Assembly (NCBI RefSeq): GCF_013402915.1
Contig: NC_050726.1
Coordinates: forward strand, 79,501 to 143,500
Length of the DNA: 64,000 nt
Direction: 5' to 3'
Source: Zygotorulaspora mrakii
Taxonomy: Eukaryota > Ascomycota > Saccharomycetes > Saccharomycetales > Saccharomycetaceae
The notes below the pieces were generated by a model. That model searched no databases. It worked only from the letters and a program-made list of their open reading frames with translations, and was not told where the DNA came from. Made by a program: the position numbers and the translations under genes. Below are positions 27,947 to 39,028 of this stretch, piece by piece (position 1 is the first letter of the stretch; each line of letters opens with the position of its first letter).

Positions 27947-29713
27947 TTAGTAGTATGCATGTTTACGGTGATCTTGGTAATTTTCATCGCCATTGATGTT
28001 GTCCTCATTGGAACTTATGTGATGGCGAGGCGGAGAAGACGTGCTACCCTTTTGATGAATTATTGGGTCTATGTCGTTATCGTCTTGCAAATTCAACATG
28101 ACGTCTTCCAGACTCTGATCCGGCCTGTCCATCACGGGTACAGTTCCCGGTGTGCTGCTAGAGGGCGTGCCGGTGTCAGTGGATACTTCTAGATACTTGC
28201 GTTTCTTTCTTGTATGCTCTTCTTCCATGAAATGATCAAACGCATTCATGGTTTGGTGACTACTGAGCATTGGCTGAACTAGTGAATCGTGGCTCATCTT
28301 TGGTATAGCCCTTGAAGCTATCTGATTGGTGTTGAGATCTGCTGGTGTGGAATTTTCATTCTCATTTCCATTCATATTGACATTTCGGGTGGAATTTTCG
28401 TCTTCTTGCAAGGAATTTACGACCACTGCAGCCATTCTGGAAAGCTGAGCGGAGTGATCGATCTCATCCATGTTCATATTGTTGTTCGGTATCATGTGAG
28501 CTTGCTGTGCAGCTTTATTTCCCACGACAACCACACCAACGCCGTCCTGATGCCTCATCTTGCATTTTCGGCACTCCGAAATAATTTCGGTAACCGTTTG
28601 CTTGATGCCCTTCCAATGATATCGCTCGGCGATTTTACTTGTTAGCTTGTTGATACCTTGGTGATCCACAAGATGCATTTCTAATGATATTTCTCTCTGT
28701 TTGTTGGGATCGGTGATAATCTCTTTTCCTTTGATCAGCAATTTACCATCTACTAATGAATGTGATTTCGCCGTAACACGTAATCTTGCTTTTTCGTTTC
28801 TATCACAATTAGCAGGATACTTACCTGTTCCCATATAATATTTCAGCCTTTCGTATCTCGCTATTTCTTCAGACTTGTTTGGATCTCTTAATAGATCCAT
28901 ACTTCTCGTAATATGGGTGAATTCCTTACCATACATGAATGAATCTACCGGAACATCGAAGCCTTTTAGGATTCCAGACTCTGGTAATTTGCCTATTTGT
29001 CTGAAGTTAAGTCCTTCTAAAATCCGCCGTATGCCTACATTGGTACCATAAATCAATGGGAAATAGCATGATGTGAACCCTAGTCTTTGCGACCACTCAA
29101 TGAAAGTTTCCACTAAAGTTCTGCCAATCCTCTTACCTCGAATACCGGCGTTTACCAGGAAAGATCCTGTCACAACGTGAGACGATCTACCAGGATACGC
29201 CGGTTGCAAAGAGAACAGTCCCAAACATTGTTTCTCCCACTGTATATTCAAGTTGAGATTTCGACGTTCCTTACGTTTCTTGTATTGCGACGTGTGTCTC
29301 ATCGTTTCGATATCAGTACCGTAGTTGTTCTCCAGGTTGGAAAGATCATTGAGTATACTGTAGTCCAGCTCCGGAATCTCACCTAAAACCATTACACATA
29401 TATGTCCATCTTTGTGAAACCAAACATCCTTGAACTGGTCTAACGTCAGCGTTTCATAATAGGGGAAGCTGTCGCCTTTTTCGATTTCCATATTAAACTC
29501 ATCCAGCAGGAAGGCCAGCAGTCCGACTGGCAACAATTCTGCATTTGCAGGTATCGGATACATTGTTGATATCGTTTCTCCATCCTTCAACAAGATTGTG
29601 TGCGGTTGCAAAGGTGTAAGGAACTGATCTTGCGACTGTCCTTTCTCAGTTACTCCAATATGACTTTCTCGATGGTTATCATCTCTCAAAACAGATAAAG
29701 ATTGTTGAAACAT
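27947..29713 (-). CDS. SPT10: histone-gene activator with acetyltransferase-like domain
   Basis: Spt10 binds the upstream activating sequences of the core histone genes and is needed for their cell-cycle expression. The 588-residue product (S. cerevisiae 640) has a GNAT-type domain at about residues 95-260 (SFLVNAGIRGKRIGRTLVETF, GFTSCYFPLIYGTNVGIRRIL). A His2-Cys2 zinc finger follows in the segment HLVDHQGINKLTSKIAERYHW...CRKCKMRHQDG, which resembles the HHCC module of retroviral-type integrases and is the DNA-binding region. The C-terminus is Asn/Ser-rich and acidic. ATG at 29713. NIT2 is divergent, 240 bases away, as in YJL127C-YJL126W. Confidence 0.96.
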   Translation of the reverse strand: MFQQSLSVLRDDNHRESHIGVTEKGQSQDQFLTPLQPHTILLKDGETISTMYPIPANAELLPVGLLAFLLDEFNMEIEKGDSFPYYETLTLDQFKDVWFHKDGHICVMVLGEIPELDYSILNDLSNLENNYGTDIETMRHTSQYKKRKERRNLNLNIQWEKQCLGLFSLQPAYPGRSSHVVTGSFLVNAGIRGKRIGRTLVETFIEWSQRLGFTSCYFPLIYGTNVGIRRILEGLNFRQIGKLPESGILKGFDVPVDSFMYGKEFTHITRSMDLLRDPNKSEEIARYERLKYYMGTGKYPANCDRNEKARLRVTAKSHSLVDGKLLIKGKEIITDPNKQREISLEMHLVDHQGINKLTSKIAERYHWKGIKQTVTEIISECRKCKMRHQDGVGVVVVGNKAAQQAHMIPNNNMNMDEIDHSAQLSRMAAVVVNSLQEDENSTRNVNMNGNENENSTPADLNTNQIASRAIPKMSHDSLVQPMLSSHQTMNAFDHFMEEEHTRKKRKYLEVSTDTGTPSSSTPGTVPVMDRPDQSLEDVMLNLQDDNDIDPIIHQKGSTSSPPRHHISSNEDNINGDENYQDHRKHAYY

Positions 29714-29953
29714 TCACTGTGCTAACTGTATAATCCATGAGGCCCAGATTTATGCCGGCCAACTTATGTTCCTGAGTCTTCATGGTGCTATGCCATCACG
29801 TCAAGATTTTTTTTTGTTCTGCGCGAGATGGTATAAAACTGTTATCACACGTCAAGTCAGAGGGTCGCGCTTAAGCAACTTTGACGACAAGCATCGATTT
29901 CATCTTTTTTGCTCGAGTTCGTCCTATCAAAATTTAATCCTATCTCTGTTTCC

Positions 29954-30871
29954 ATGACGAGCAAGGCACTATCTAGAATTGCCATCGGTCAGTTCTGCTC
30001 GTCATCGGACCCATCAAGAAACTTGATATTAGTCACAGAGCTTATATCTAAAGCCATCGATAAGGGTGTCCGTCTTATTTTTTTCCCAGAGGCATCTGAC
30101 TATATATCTAGGGATGCACCTCATTCAAGGAAGTTAGCACAGGAAACTCCTCGATTTGTGAGAGACCTACAAGAGAATATCAAGTCACTCTCTGAAAGAT
30201 CCACAAAGAAAATTGATGTGGCCATTGGTGTGCATATGCCACCAAGTTCTGCTGAAATCGCAAAAGGTGAAAATCGCGTAAAAAACATTTTATACTATAT
30301 AGATCACCATGGCGAGATTGTTGAGTCCTATCAAAAACTCCACTTGTTTGATGTCGATGTACCAAATGGGCCTATTATAAAAGAATCTGATTCTGTTCAG
30401 CCAGGATCTAAGATACCACTGGTTGTGGATTCACCGGTGGGAAAATTGGGTTTGGGGATCTGCTACGACATGAGATTCCCCGAGCTATCCATGGTGTTGA
30501 GGTCACGGGGAGCGCAGGTCTTATGTTTTCCAAGTGCCTTCACTATGAGAACTGGAAAGGCTCATTGGGAATTATTAGGTAGAGCAAGAGCAATCGACAC
30601 GCAATGTTTTGTCGTCATGCCTGCACAGTCTGGAAAGCACGATGTGTATGCGGATGGCAATGATTCTGAAGTCAAAAGCGCGGTTGAAAGAGTATCTTGG
30701 GGAAATTCGATGATCATAAATCCATGGCGGGACATAATTGCGCATTCAAACACAAATCAGGGCCTGAGTGATCCCCAGCTAATCATAGGCGACTTGGATT
30801 TCAGCTTGTTGGACACGGTGAGAGCTAATATGCCACTATGGGAGCAACGTAGAAATGACCTGTTTAAATGA
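29954..30871 (+). CDS. NIT2: Nit-type amidase acting on deaminated glutathione
   Basis: This is a nitrilase-superfamily amidohydrolase. Its S. cerevisiae and mammalian relatives repair glutathione deaminated by transaminases. The Glu-Lys-Cys catalytic triad is present: E46 in FFPEASDY, K128 in YQKLHLFD and C170 in GLGICYDMRFPE. The product from the ATG at 29954 is 305 residues, close to 307 in S. cerevisiae, and begins MTSKALSRIAIGQF. The upstream open frame begins at a TTG and is not used. It is convergent with TRM61, with only about 30 bases between the stops. Confidence 0.96.
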   Translation: MTSKALSRIAIGQFCSSSDPSRNLILVTELISKAIDKGVRLIFFPEASDYISRDAPHSRKLAQETPRFVRDLQENIKSLSERSTKKIDVAIGVHMPPSSAEIAKGENRVKNILYYIDHHGEIVESYQKLHLFDVDVPNGPIIKESDSVQPGSKIPLVVDSPVGKLGLGICYDMRFPELSMVLRSRGAQVLCFPSAFTMRTGKAHWELLGRARAIDTQCFVVMPAQSGKHDVYADGNDSEVKSAVERVSWGNSMIINPWRDIIAHSNTNQGLSDPQLIIGDLDFSLLDTVRANMPLWEQRRNDLFK

Positions 30872-30900
30872 TTATAAACTGCGCTAATTATACACTTTAC

Positions 30901-32076
<1,176 letters not shown>

Positions 32077-32110
32077 TTAGCACTATTGTTCTATTATCGA
32101 CTTCAATGAG

Positions 32111-32140
32111 CTCATCGCTTCAGCTTGTCATAATTTTTCA
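32111..32140. promoter_or_regulatory. PAC and RRPE motifs upstream of TRM61
   Basis: CTCATCGC (32111-32118) is the PAC core in reverse. AATTTTTCA (32132-32140) is an RRPE-type element. Both lie within 100 bases of the TRM61 start. Confidence 0.75.
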
Positions 32141-32235
32141 CTTTTTCATATTGAATATATGATATGATCTATTGACGCTCGTTCATTATGATGCTGGTAA
32201 GATGTTATAAACAAAAGATCATATATAGAAGGCTA

Positions 32236-32778
32236 TTAATACATATCGGATTTGTGAAATTCGTAAAGTTGACCGTAGCGTGCTAGTTGCTTACCCTTTT
32301 CTACTTCTAATTTATATCTTATGTTGTCGTTTTGCTTTTTCATTTTGGCGGCTTTGGAAAATGGTATGCGCTCCATCGACGCCAAGGGTTTGTCTTCTTT
32401 GTCTATATCTACTTCTCCAAGCATCACCACATTCTCACCACGTACCATAAAGAGACCACGGTTTTCTTCCGCGTATTGATTCGACTCGGTAAAGTATATT
32501 CTCTCCACACTATGTTCCAATATCAGGTTAGCATATTGGTCAAACGTCCTTAGTACACCAAACAACATTTTGCCATCCCTCAAAAGAACAAATATTTTGC
32601 GATCCACAGAACCCACTATCGCAGCAGTGGTTGTGAAGTTATATTGATCCAAATACAGGTCTGCTTCTCCTGCAGTAATTTTCTTCGAGCTTTGTTGCGA
32701 CTGCGGCTGAGATTGAGGCTGAACCGGTTGTTGCACTGCCGGCACTTGACCCTCTGACACGATGCTGTTTTCAGGCAT
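32236..32778 (-). CDS. LSM1: Lsm1, mRNA decapping activator subunit
   Basis: Lsm1 is the subunit specific to the cytoplasmic Lsm1-7 ring, which binds 3' ends of deadenylated mRNAs with Pat1 and promotes decapping. The Sm fold spans about residues 55-125 (DRKIFVLLRDGKMLFGVLRTFDQYANLILEHS... then RGLFMVRGENVVMLGEVD), containing Sm1 and Sm2 motifs. A Gln/Pro-rich N-terminus precedes it. The C-terminal helix (about 140-180) is the extension typical of Lsm1. Length is 180 residues against 172 in S. cerevisiae. Confidence 0.96.
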   Translation of the reverse strand: MPENSIVSEGQVPAVQQPVQPQSQPQSQQSSKKITAGEADLYLDQYNFTTTAAIVGSVDRKIFVLLRDGKMLFGVLRTFDQYANLILEHSVERIYFTESNQYAEENRGLFMVRGENVVMLGEVDIDKEDKPLASMERIPFSKAAKMKKQNDNIRYKLEVEKGKQLARYGQLYEFHKSDMY

Positions 32779-33030
32779 CTCAAATTAAGGTTGTTTCACT
32801 GTTACAGGCAGGGCTGGAGTCACTGAATTTTCACTGCCAATTCTTTGTATTCATATCAATGCGTAATTTGTTAATCCTACAGAAAATTGAAAAAAAAAAA
32901 CGCTTCAGCTGGGTAACTTCAAGACAATAATGTATAAAGACACCCTTAAGAAAGGGTATTATTGTGAGAGGATAGATGAAGAAACTTAATTGATCGATTG
33001 ATTATTTAAGCATTCAAATTGTTTAGTGCC

Positions 33031-33453
33031 ATGTCTATGTTTAGAACCTTGCAGCACAGTCCTAGAGTTATCTCCTTGTTTTCCAGCAGCCTGGAGAACA
33101 ACCGTTCAACTGCTGCGATTCTTCAGCTGCTGAAAGGCAATGCGGATCGTAAACTTAATGTTCAGCTAGATAGCAAATTCCCTACGCTAGACCAGCTTAG
33201 ATACATGAATGATATCAGCCCATCGCTATTACGGAAACAGATTCCGCAGCTGAACGAGCTGTTGACGAAGGACACAGGGGACCCAATATTTCAATCAGAT
33301 CTCCATGAATGTATAAAGAAAGGTCTTTGGAGTGCCTCTACCCCCTTATGGGTAGATTGGGAAAAGAAGAGGATGGGCAACGATGTACAGAGTATCGAGA
33401 AGCTATTAAATGAGACGGCCTCAAAGGAAGCGACTTCGAAGGAACACAAATAA
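33031..33453 (+). CDS. FMP46: FMP46-like mitochondrial putative redox protein
   Basis: This is a 140-residue protein of the fungal DUF1687 family, predicted to have a thioredoxin fold and found in mitochondria in S. cerevisiae (YKR049C, 133 residues). Recognisable blocks are FRTLQHSPRVISLFSSSLENN at the start, FPTLDQLRYM in the middle, and IKKGLWSASTPLWVDWEKKRMGN near the end. The ATG at 33031 is preferred over the upstream TTG. A YKR-block gene here, between LSM1 (YJL124C) and MTC1 (YJL123C), is one of the interleavings that point to unduplicated gene order. Confidence 0.85.
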   Translation: MSMFRTLQHSPRVISLFSSSLENNRSTAAILQLLKGNADRKLNVQLDSKFPTLDQLRYMNDISPSLLRKQIPQLNELLTKDTGDPIFQSDLHECIKKGLWSASTPLWVDWEKKRMGNDVQSIEKLLNETASKEATSKEHK

Positions 33454-33579
33454 AGGGAGGGATTAAAATCAACACATTATCAAGTATAGATTAAAAGACA
33501 TAAATATAGCACTACATATCTACCTTAACGAAAAACTCTATGGTTACGTCATTCCGATGTTATATATGTTCATGATACC

Positions 33580-35013
33580 TCAAAACCCCATTCTCTCAAC
33601 GACGTAGTTTTGAGCGACAACACCAAATGATAGGTTGAGCCCATCTTCTACCCATTCCTTGACCCAGTCACTTGGATCTACTTCGCCTTCTTCTTCTTCT
33701 TCTTCTTCTTCTTCTTCCTCTTCGTCGGCTTGTGGAACTTCTTGTTTCTCATTAATTCTGGGACTTAAGGGGTTGTTCGTTTCAGTATTTGGGTTCTTAC
33801 CGCCTAATTCGAAGGAGCTTTCCAACCAGCCAACCCATTTGATTGGGAATCCTTGTGATCTCGTAATAGTGACAATATCATTGGTAATGTCTTTCAAAAT
33901 GATGGTGAAGCTAAAATTACCAGCTGATACAGAATCAGTGGTAACGATATCATCTTCCTCAGCTGATGTCTTCGCCGAGGGAATTGCAATTGGTAAAATG
34001 GAAATAAAGATGTCACTTATCCCTTCTTTCTTTTCGCCTTCATCTTGCATTTCACCCTCTGCTCTAGCTTCCTTTTGCTGTTTTGAGAATTCAGAACGTG
34101 CTTTGTCAAATAGCTTGATTGCGTTATCTAGATTAGCGAAGGCCAGTTTTTCTCCATCTGTTATCTTACCAGTGAAAATATTCAATCCTCTTTGGGAGCT
34201 TGATTTTGAGTTTGAAATTTCTGTATCTTCTCTTAGCTTATTTGGATGCCCCCATTGGTCAACAAATATTCTGATTCCACCTTGTACTTGTGAACTCAAG
34301 ACTTGATCAAACTTTTCCTCCACGTTATATTGCAGAGAGCTGAAATTGACCAAATCATGAACCAAGTGAATTCGCAAAACTTCATCGGTTTCGCCTGCCA
34401 CCATCTTTTGCAAATTCCTAGCTATTTCGGTGAGTTTCACAGTATTCAATTTGGAAGTTATATCTAACTGATCCTGGGCAAGCCGCTCCTTGATATGAGA
34501 GGCTTGCTCTGTAGTTTTATTCCATATGTTAGAAACGGCGGAAGAACCTGAAGAAGACCACCATTTGGAGAATGAAGTTATTGGATCATTAACAGGAGAG
34601 CCAATCTCAGACTCTTCGGCTTCTCCTGCCTTGGAACTCTGAACTTCCTCTTGTCCGGAATTCATGTCTGCTCTACCCCCCGTAGCTGCTTCAGCTTTTG
34701 TAGGTTCTGCAGCCCCTTCAGTTCTTATAACTTCCTCTTTAGCTAATTCACTTATACTTGGCCCAGGGGCTTGTTTCTGCTTATCTGTCGATTCAGATTT
34801 CTTTTTGTTCATGCTCAAATTGCTCTTCTCTAACTCGTCTAGAAAATCCAAGATATCTTCATCTTGCTTTTTGACATTATCTTTGGACTTGGATTTTTCT
34901 ACACTTCCAGATCTTTCATCTTCCTGTCTGGGCTCTTTAACTGCTTTAGTTTGAGGCAGCGACTCTAAGAACTCGAACACGTCGTCAGTTTCTTTCGTCT
35001 TGTTGTCACTCAT
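33580..35013 (-). CDS. MTC1: MTC1, early secretory pathway-associated protein
   Basis: Mtc1 (YJL123C) is a protein of poorly understood function. In S. cerevisiae it is found in ER-Golgi vesicle fractions and linked genetically to cdc13-1. Length is 477 residues against 478. The N-terminus carries DDVFEFLESLPQTK and a second DEDILDFLDELEKSN, short acidic-hydrophobic motifs about 40 residues apart. The middle is the conserved domain with ITSFSKWWSSSGSSAVSNIWNKTTEQA. A run of Glu residues precedes the conserved C-terminus DWVKEWVEDGLNLSFGVVAQ. The DNA under the Glu run is a CTT trinucleotide repeat on the plus strand at about 33685-33720. Confidence 0.94.
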   Translation of the reverse strand: MSDNKTKETDDVFEFLESLPQTKAVKEPRQEDERSGSVEKSKSKDNVKKQDEDILDFLDELEKSNLSMNKKKSESTDKQKQAPGPSISELAKEEVIRTEGAAEPTKAEAATGGRADMNSGQEEVQSSKAGEAEESEIGSPVNDPITSFSKWWSSSGSSAVSNIWNKTTEQASHIKERLAQDQLDITSKLNTVKLTEIARNLQKMVAGETDEVLRIHLVHDLVNFSSLQYNVEEKFDQVLSSQVQGGIRIFVDQWGHPNKLREDTEISNSKSSSQRGLNIFTGKITDGEKLAFANLDNAIKLFDKARSEFSKQQKEARAEGEMQDEGEKKEGISDIFISILPIAIPSAKTSAEEDDIVTTDSVSAGNFSFTIILKDITNDIVTITRSQGFPIKWVGWLESSFELGGKNPNTETNNPLSPRINEKQEVPQADEEEEEEEEEEEEGEVDPSDWVKEWVEDGLNLSFGVVAQNYVVERMGF

Positions 35014-35689
35014 TTTTTATTTACCACGAAGAATGATAGGTGCCCGGGATAAGTAGAGACAAATTTTCCGCAGTACTGCAGATAGTACAATTGACAATCT
35101 TTCGAAGCGAATGAGCAGATACTCAATCGGTAGATTGTAGTCGGTCAGTTGCTTTACCTTTAAATTACTGCTGAAAACTAGATTGTTTTAACAACGACGC
35201 GCTTGATCTGGCCCAGCACAAAACCCTTAACCGATTTCCGAAATTTCAGCAGGGTAAAGAATGCACAAACCGAAATTTATTTTAGTGCCAGAGCAGTAGA
35301 GATTGTCTGACATTCTCTATGATGGTAGTTTGTTAAGAGTTTTATTGAGGGCCCATAACATTCTCTTCAGTCAAGATGCTCTCTGCATGGTTCTGCTCTT
35401 CTTTAGGTGCTCTCTTCCACATACTCATCCCTCAGATGAGCAATCTTGGCCGAGGCTGGTGAAAGTTGAAAACTCCCAAAGAATGAAATGCTTTCTCAAA
35501 TGGGCTCGATGCTGCAGAATGGCTACTGTGAACCTTCACTGATTTTGTTACTTTCACTGCGGGTAGTTCGCCTGATCATTTCAATTATTTTTTTCTCTAT
35601 TGGAGCACATAAAAAATTTTCGGCTCATCGCATCTCATCTAAATTGAACAGCAACAAGAAGGGAACCAAAGACGTTCATTACAGCTGCG
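35014..35689. other. MTC1-ALB1 divergent promoter region
   Basis: This 676-base region lies between two divergent genes. Only the ALB1-proximal PAC/RRPE pair was recognised. The rest shows no gene or RNA. Confidence 0.6.
35611..35631. promoter_or_regulatory. RRPE and PAC motifs upstream of ALB1
   Basis: AAAAAATTTTC (35611-35621) and CTCATCGC (35624-35631) are adjacent RRPE and PAC elements about 60-80 bases before the ALB1 ATG. They are the cleanest example of the module in this window. Confidence 0.85.
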
Positions 35690-36190
35690 ATGCCTTCCAA
35701 AAACTCGATTAATAGACCTAAATTAACGGTGAATGTGAATCGTAAGAATCAGTCCTTAGCGAGAAAGCGTAATGCACGTGAAAAAGCCGGTCTTCTGAAA
35801 CCTGCAAGGTCGAGTGAAAATTCGAAATCTGGTGAAGTTAAATCAGTTCCGTTAGACCTATACTTCCAGCAAAAGAATGATGATGGTACAAAGACAAGCA
35901 GTGGTCTCACAACGAGGACTTTGTCAAAAAAAAGAGCAAAGAAGATCGAAAGAAACATCAAGTATGCAGAGCAAAGAAAGCTTCTAACGGATGTTCAGGC
36001 AAATATGGAAAATGAAGATGGTATGGAAATTGATATCTTGTCCAAAGAAAAAAAAAGTAAAGACGTTAAGAAGAGCGCTCTAAAAAATTTGAAGGATGCC
36101 ATTTGGAATATTCTAGATGACACTTCCAGCCCGGGTCTTGTTTTGGCAAATGGGCAAGGTACCACATTAGGTGGGCCCTTCTTCCCATAA
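35690..36190 (+). CDS. ALB1: shuttling pre-60S factor Alb1
   Basis: Alb1 is a small basic protein that travels with Arx1 on late pre-60S particles to the cytoplasm. The 166-residue product (S. cerevisiae 175) begins MPSKNSINRPKLTVNVNRKNQSLARKR in segments matching the family. The middle is Lys-rich (LSKKRAKKIERNIKYAEQR), and the C-terminus ends GTTLGGPFFP. Its promoter has the ribosome-biogenesis PAC/RRPE pair, which agrees with the role. It is convergent with RPE1, about 80 bases apart. Confidence 0.93.
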   Translation: MPSKNSINRPKLTVNVNRKNQSLARKRNAREKAGLLKPARSSENSKSGEVKSVPLDLYFQQKNDDGTKTSSGLTTRTLSKKRAKKIERNIKYAEQRKLLTDVQANMENEDGMEIDILSKEKKSKDVKKSALKNLKDAIWNILDDTSSPGLVLANGQGTTLGGPFFP

Positions 36191-36220
36191 GTGTATGAGC
36201 AATAAATAAAGTTGCTTGGT

Positions 36221-36263
36221 TTTTATATTTACCGTTTCTATCGATATATATATATATATATAT
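36221..36263. repeat. ACS-like match and AT dinucleotide run between ALB1 and RPE1
   Basis: TTTTATATTTA at 36221-36231 matches the S. cerevisiae ARS consensus WTTTAYRTTTW exactly. It is followed by an (AT)n run at 36244-36263 between two convergent gene ends. Origin function is not shown, and other yeasts use different consensus sequences. Confidence 0.35.
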
Positions 36264-36270
36264 TTGTACA

Positions 36271-36987
36271 TTAGTCTAATAATCCTCTAGATTCTAAATT
36301 CTCAGCGACCTCCCTTTTCATGAATTGGATAACATCCTGAGGATCACTAGCACCGAACACACTTGTTCCGGCAACAATAACGTTTGCTCCTGCTTTGGCA
36401 GCATGAGGAATTGTCTCCTTACCTAGCCCACCGTCGACTTGGATATTTAAATGTGGGAACATTTCTCTTAGTTTAGCAACCTTTGGCATCATTTCGACCA
36501 TAAATTTTTGTCCACCAAAACCTGGTTCCACTGTCATAACAAGAGCCATATCTAGATGTGGACCTAGTTCAAATAATACATCCACGGGCGTTCCTGGCTT
36601 GATCGCGCACGCAGCCTTCATCCTATGCTCCTTGATTAGTTTGACCAACGACAAAGGGTCCTCACTAGCCTCGTAATGGAACGTGAATTGATCTGCACCA
36701 GCTTTGGCAAAGTCGTCCACCCATTTTTCAGGTTCTTCAACCATCATATGACAATCAAAAAATGCTGTTGGTTTATGCTTAGTGTTGCTAGAATCACCAG
36801 CCCTTGGTACTGAACGACGCAGAGAGGTGACAATTGGCTGACCTAATGTAATGTTTGGCACAAAATGGCCGTCCATAACATCTATATGTAACCAGTCCGC
36901 ACCGGCATTAATAACTCTGTGACATTCACAGCCAAGATTTGCAAAATCAGACGCTAGGATACTTGGAGCAATAATTGGTTTCACCAT
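36271..36987 (-). CDS. RPE1: ribulose-5-phosphate 3-epimerase
   Basis: This enzyme of the non-oxidative pentose phosphate pathway interconverts ribulose 5-phosphate and xylulose 5-phosphate in the cytosol. The product of 238 residues equals S. cerevisiae Rpe1. It is a TIM barrel beginning [19 protein letters not shown], with [13 protein letters not shown] (metal ligands at about H35 and D37), [14 protein letters not shown], and [10 protein letters not shown]...VDGGLG near the phosphate site. Start is the ATG at 36987; the frame is open three codons further to a TTG only. The divergent neighbour is NAP1. Confidence 0.98.
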   Translation of the reverse strand: MVKPIIAPSILASDFANLGCECHRVINAGADWLHIDVMDGHFVPNITLGQPIVTSLRRSVPRAGDSSNTKHKPTAFFDCHMMVEEPEKWVDDFAKAGADQFTFHYEASEDPLSLVKLIKEHRMKAACAIKPGTPVDVLFELGPHLDMALVMTVEPGFGGQKFMVEMMPKVAKLREMFPHLNIQVDGGLGKETIPHAAKAGANVIVAGTSVFGASDPQDVIQFMKREVAENLESRGLLD

Positions 36988-37687
36988 CTTTCTCAAAAGG
37001 CTTGCGAAGGTATACTACGATTCTTCTTTCCTTGGTTTGGCAGTATGCAATCTTAGCGAAATCTGTCGAAGCTGGTTGAAGATTAAAGATTTCTATACTG
37101 TTTTCGCCTGCCAGGAGTAACAAAAAGCTCAACAGCAGGGAAGTTTGAAGGTTACAATACCCGAGGAGTTCTCGCAACGGAACAAGTAGAGTTCCAGCAA
37201 TTAGACACAAGGAATATGGCAGACTAAGGCGGAATAAGGATTAGATCCTTCTTTTAACGTGCTCAAGAAGTCATTTGATGTAACCCCACGTCGTACATGG
37301 TGATTTACACATCATTTACTGCAATTTTCGTCTTAAACCAAGACGATGTTTGAGTAAAACTAACCTGAGTTCTGCATCTTAGCTATGGAAGTTCGCTCTG
37401 ATCTGCGTTTGATGGAGCAAGATATGTTTTCAAGTCTTCAGCTTGTTCTTATTCGGGCAGCCATTTAGTCAAATACTTCTCTTTTGCGATTTTTCCACAC
37501 ATGTTTTGCCTCCGCTTCTTCAACAAAAATTGCCGAGAATTTCAAAATTTGATTGACATTACAAACTTAAATATATATATATATATATTAGCTTACATAT
37601 ACACGTTTTTGGTTCCTCGTTGGTTTATCAATATCCCTATAAAAGTAAAACAGTCTCAGTCTATATTGTCTAGAGTCTTGAGCAATA
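36988..37687. other. RPE1-NAP1 divergent promoter region
   Basis: This is a 700-base shared promoter region. It contains an (AT)n run at about 37571-37586, some 100 bases before NAP1. No gene or RNA was recognised. Confidence 0.6.
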
Positions 37688-39028
37688 ATGTCAGAACCGA
37701 TTAGAACGAAGCCAAAGTCTTCGATGAAAATTGACAATGCACCAACGCCTCATAATACACCAGCGAGTGTGCTAAACAATAGTTTTTTGAAAAATGGCAA
37801 CCCAGTGGGCCACCAACCAGGCGGCAGAACATCAAATAGAGAGGGCACAATCCCACAAACTATCAGTGAAGAAGATATTCAAAGCGCGCTTGCCAACCAG
37901 CCTTTGCTTTTGCAGAGCATTCAAGACAAGCTTGGTTCACTGGTTGGCCAAGACAGCGGCTACGTCTCACAATTGCCCAAGTCCGTAAGGGAACGCATCT
38001 ACGGTTTGAAGAAACTTCAAAATGACTTGTTCTCGATCGAGAAGGATTTTCAAATTGATATGTTTGAACTGGAACAAAAATACTTGACCAAATATGGACC
38101 CCTACATGAGCGTCGTTGCAGGATTGTCAAGGGTGAAGAGAACCCCACGCCGGAAGAAGTCGCCAAAGGTAGAGAGCTGGAGCTGGAAGAAGAGGGCGAC
38201 GAAGACGAAGGAGAGGAAGAAAAAGAAGCTGACGAAAGCGGTGAAGATGACATAAAGGGCATTCCATCGTTCTGGCTCACCGCGCTAGAGAACCTTCCTG
38301 TTGTCTCGGAAACAATCACCGACCGCGATGCAGAAATTCTAGATTTCTTGATCGACGTCAGAGTTGAATACCTGACAAACGGCAAACCGGGATTCAAGCT
38401 ACTCTTCGAATTCGATCCAGAGACACCCTACTTGAAGGAAAAGCTTCTTGTAAAGACATACCACTACCAGAGTGAACTGGGCTATTCCGGAGACTTCATC
38501 TACGACCATGCAGACGGACAGAAGATCACATGGTCCGACAAAGAATCGAACCCCACGATCTCGGTGGAAATGCGCAAGCAGCGGAATAAGGTCACAAAAC
38601 AAGTCAGAACGATCGAGAAGGTAACGCCAGTAGACTCCTTCTTCAACTTTTTCGATCCTCCAACGGTCCCCAGCACAAAGGACAACGCCGCGACTGACAA
38701 CGGCGAAGGCGAAAGCGAAGACCAAGACGGGCAGGACGAAGAGGAGCTCGCGGACCTCGAGGCCCGTCTAGCGCTGGACTACTCCATCGGCGAGCAGATC
38801 AAGGACAAGCTGGTCCCGAGAGCCATCGACTGGTTCACAGGTGCCGCGCTGGAGTACGAGTTCGACAACGAGGCCGCAGAAACCGAGCTCGAAGATGATT
38901 ATCAGGACGGAGAAGACGACGACGAAGACGACGACGACGACGACGACGACGAAGATCAAGACGGAAACGAAGAGCCCGACGATTTTGCCGCCGCCAAGGA
39001 GCAGCCACCCGACTGCAAGCAGTCCTGA
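37688..39028 (+). CDS. NAP1: nucleosome assembly protein 1, histone H2A-H2B chaperone
   Basis: Nap1 shuttles H2A-H2B, takes part in chromatin assembly and binds mitotic regulators in S. cerevisiae. The 446-residue product (S. cerevisiae 417) has the NAP domain at about residues 80-365 (VRERIYGLKKLQNDLFSIEKDF, the FWLTALENLPVVSETI signature, and FFNFFDPPTVPS), then a strongly acidic tail rich in Asp. A second acidic insertion lies at about 160-190. Base composition changes within the gene: the 5' half resembles its neighbours, while from about 38.6 kb to the stop codon the third positions are mostly G or C. Confidence 0.97.
   Translation: MSEPIRTKPKSSMKIDNAPTPHNTPASVLNNSFLKNGNPVGHQPGGRTSNREGTIPQTISEEDIQSALANQPLLLQSIQDKLGSLVGQDSGYVSQLPKSVRERIYGLKKLQNDLFSIEKDFQIDMFELEQKYLTKYGPLHERRCRIVKGEENPTPEEVAKGRELELEEEGDEDEGEEEKEADESGEDDIKGIPSFWLTALENLPVVSETITDRDAEILDFLIDVRVEYLTNGKPGFKLLFEFDPETPYLKEKLLVKTYHYQSELGYSGDFIYDHADGQKITWSDKESNPTISVEMRKQRNKVTKQVRTIEKVTPVDSFFNFFDPPTVPSTKDNAATDNGEGESEDQDGQDEEELADLEARLALDYSIGEQIKDKLVPRAIDWFTGAALEYEFDNEAAETELEDDYQDGEDDDEDDDDDDDDEDQDGNEEPDDFAAAKEQPPDCKQS

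Noticed and set aside
28817..28826. ATACTTACCT string like the 5' end of U1 snRNA
   Set aside because: It lies inside the SPT10 coding region in a conserved stretch (TGKYPANCD), and no further U1 sequence follows.
33635..34306. 223-codon frame antisense to MTC1
   Set aside because: It is the shadow of the acidic MTC1 coding sequence, Ser-rich as expected from the complement of Glu and Asp codons. Similar shadows over ASF1, RRP14 and NAP1 were also dropped.
35220..35290. Point centromere suggested by CCGAAATTT-type strings
   Set aside because: There is no CDEI (RTCACRTG) at the right distance and no roughly 80-bp very AT-rich CDEII between it and a CDEIII match.
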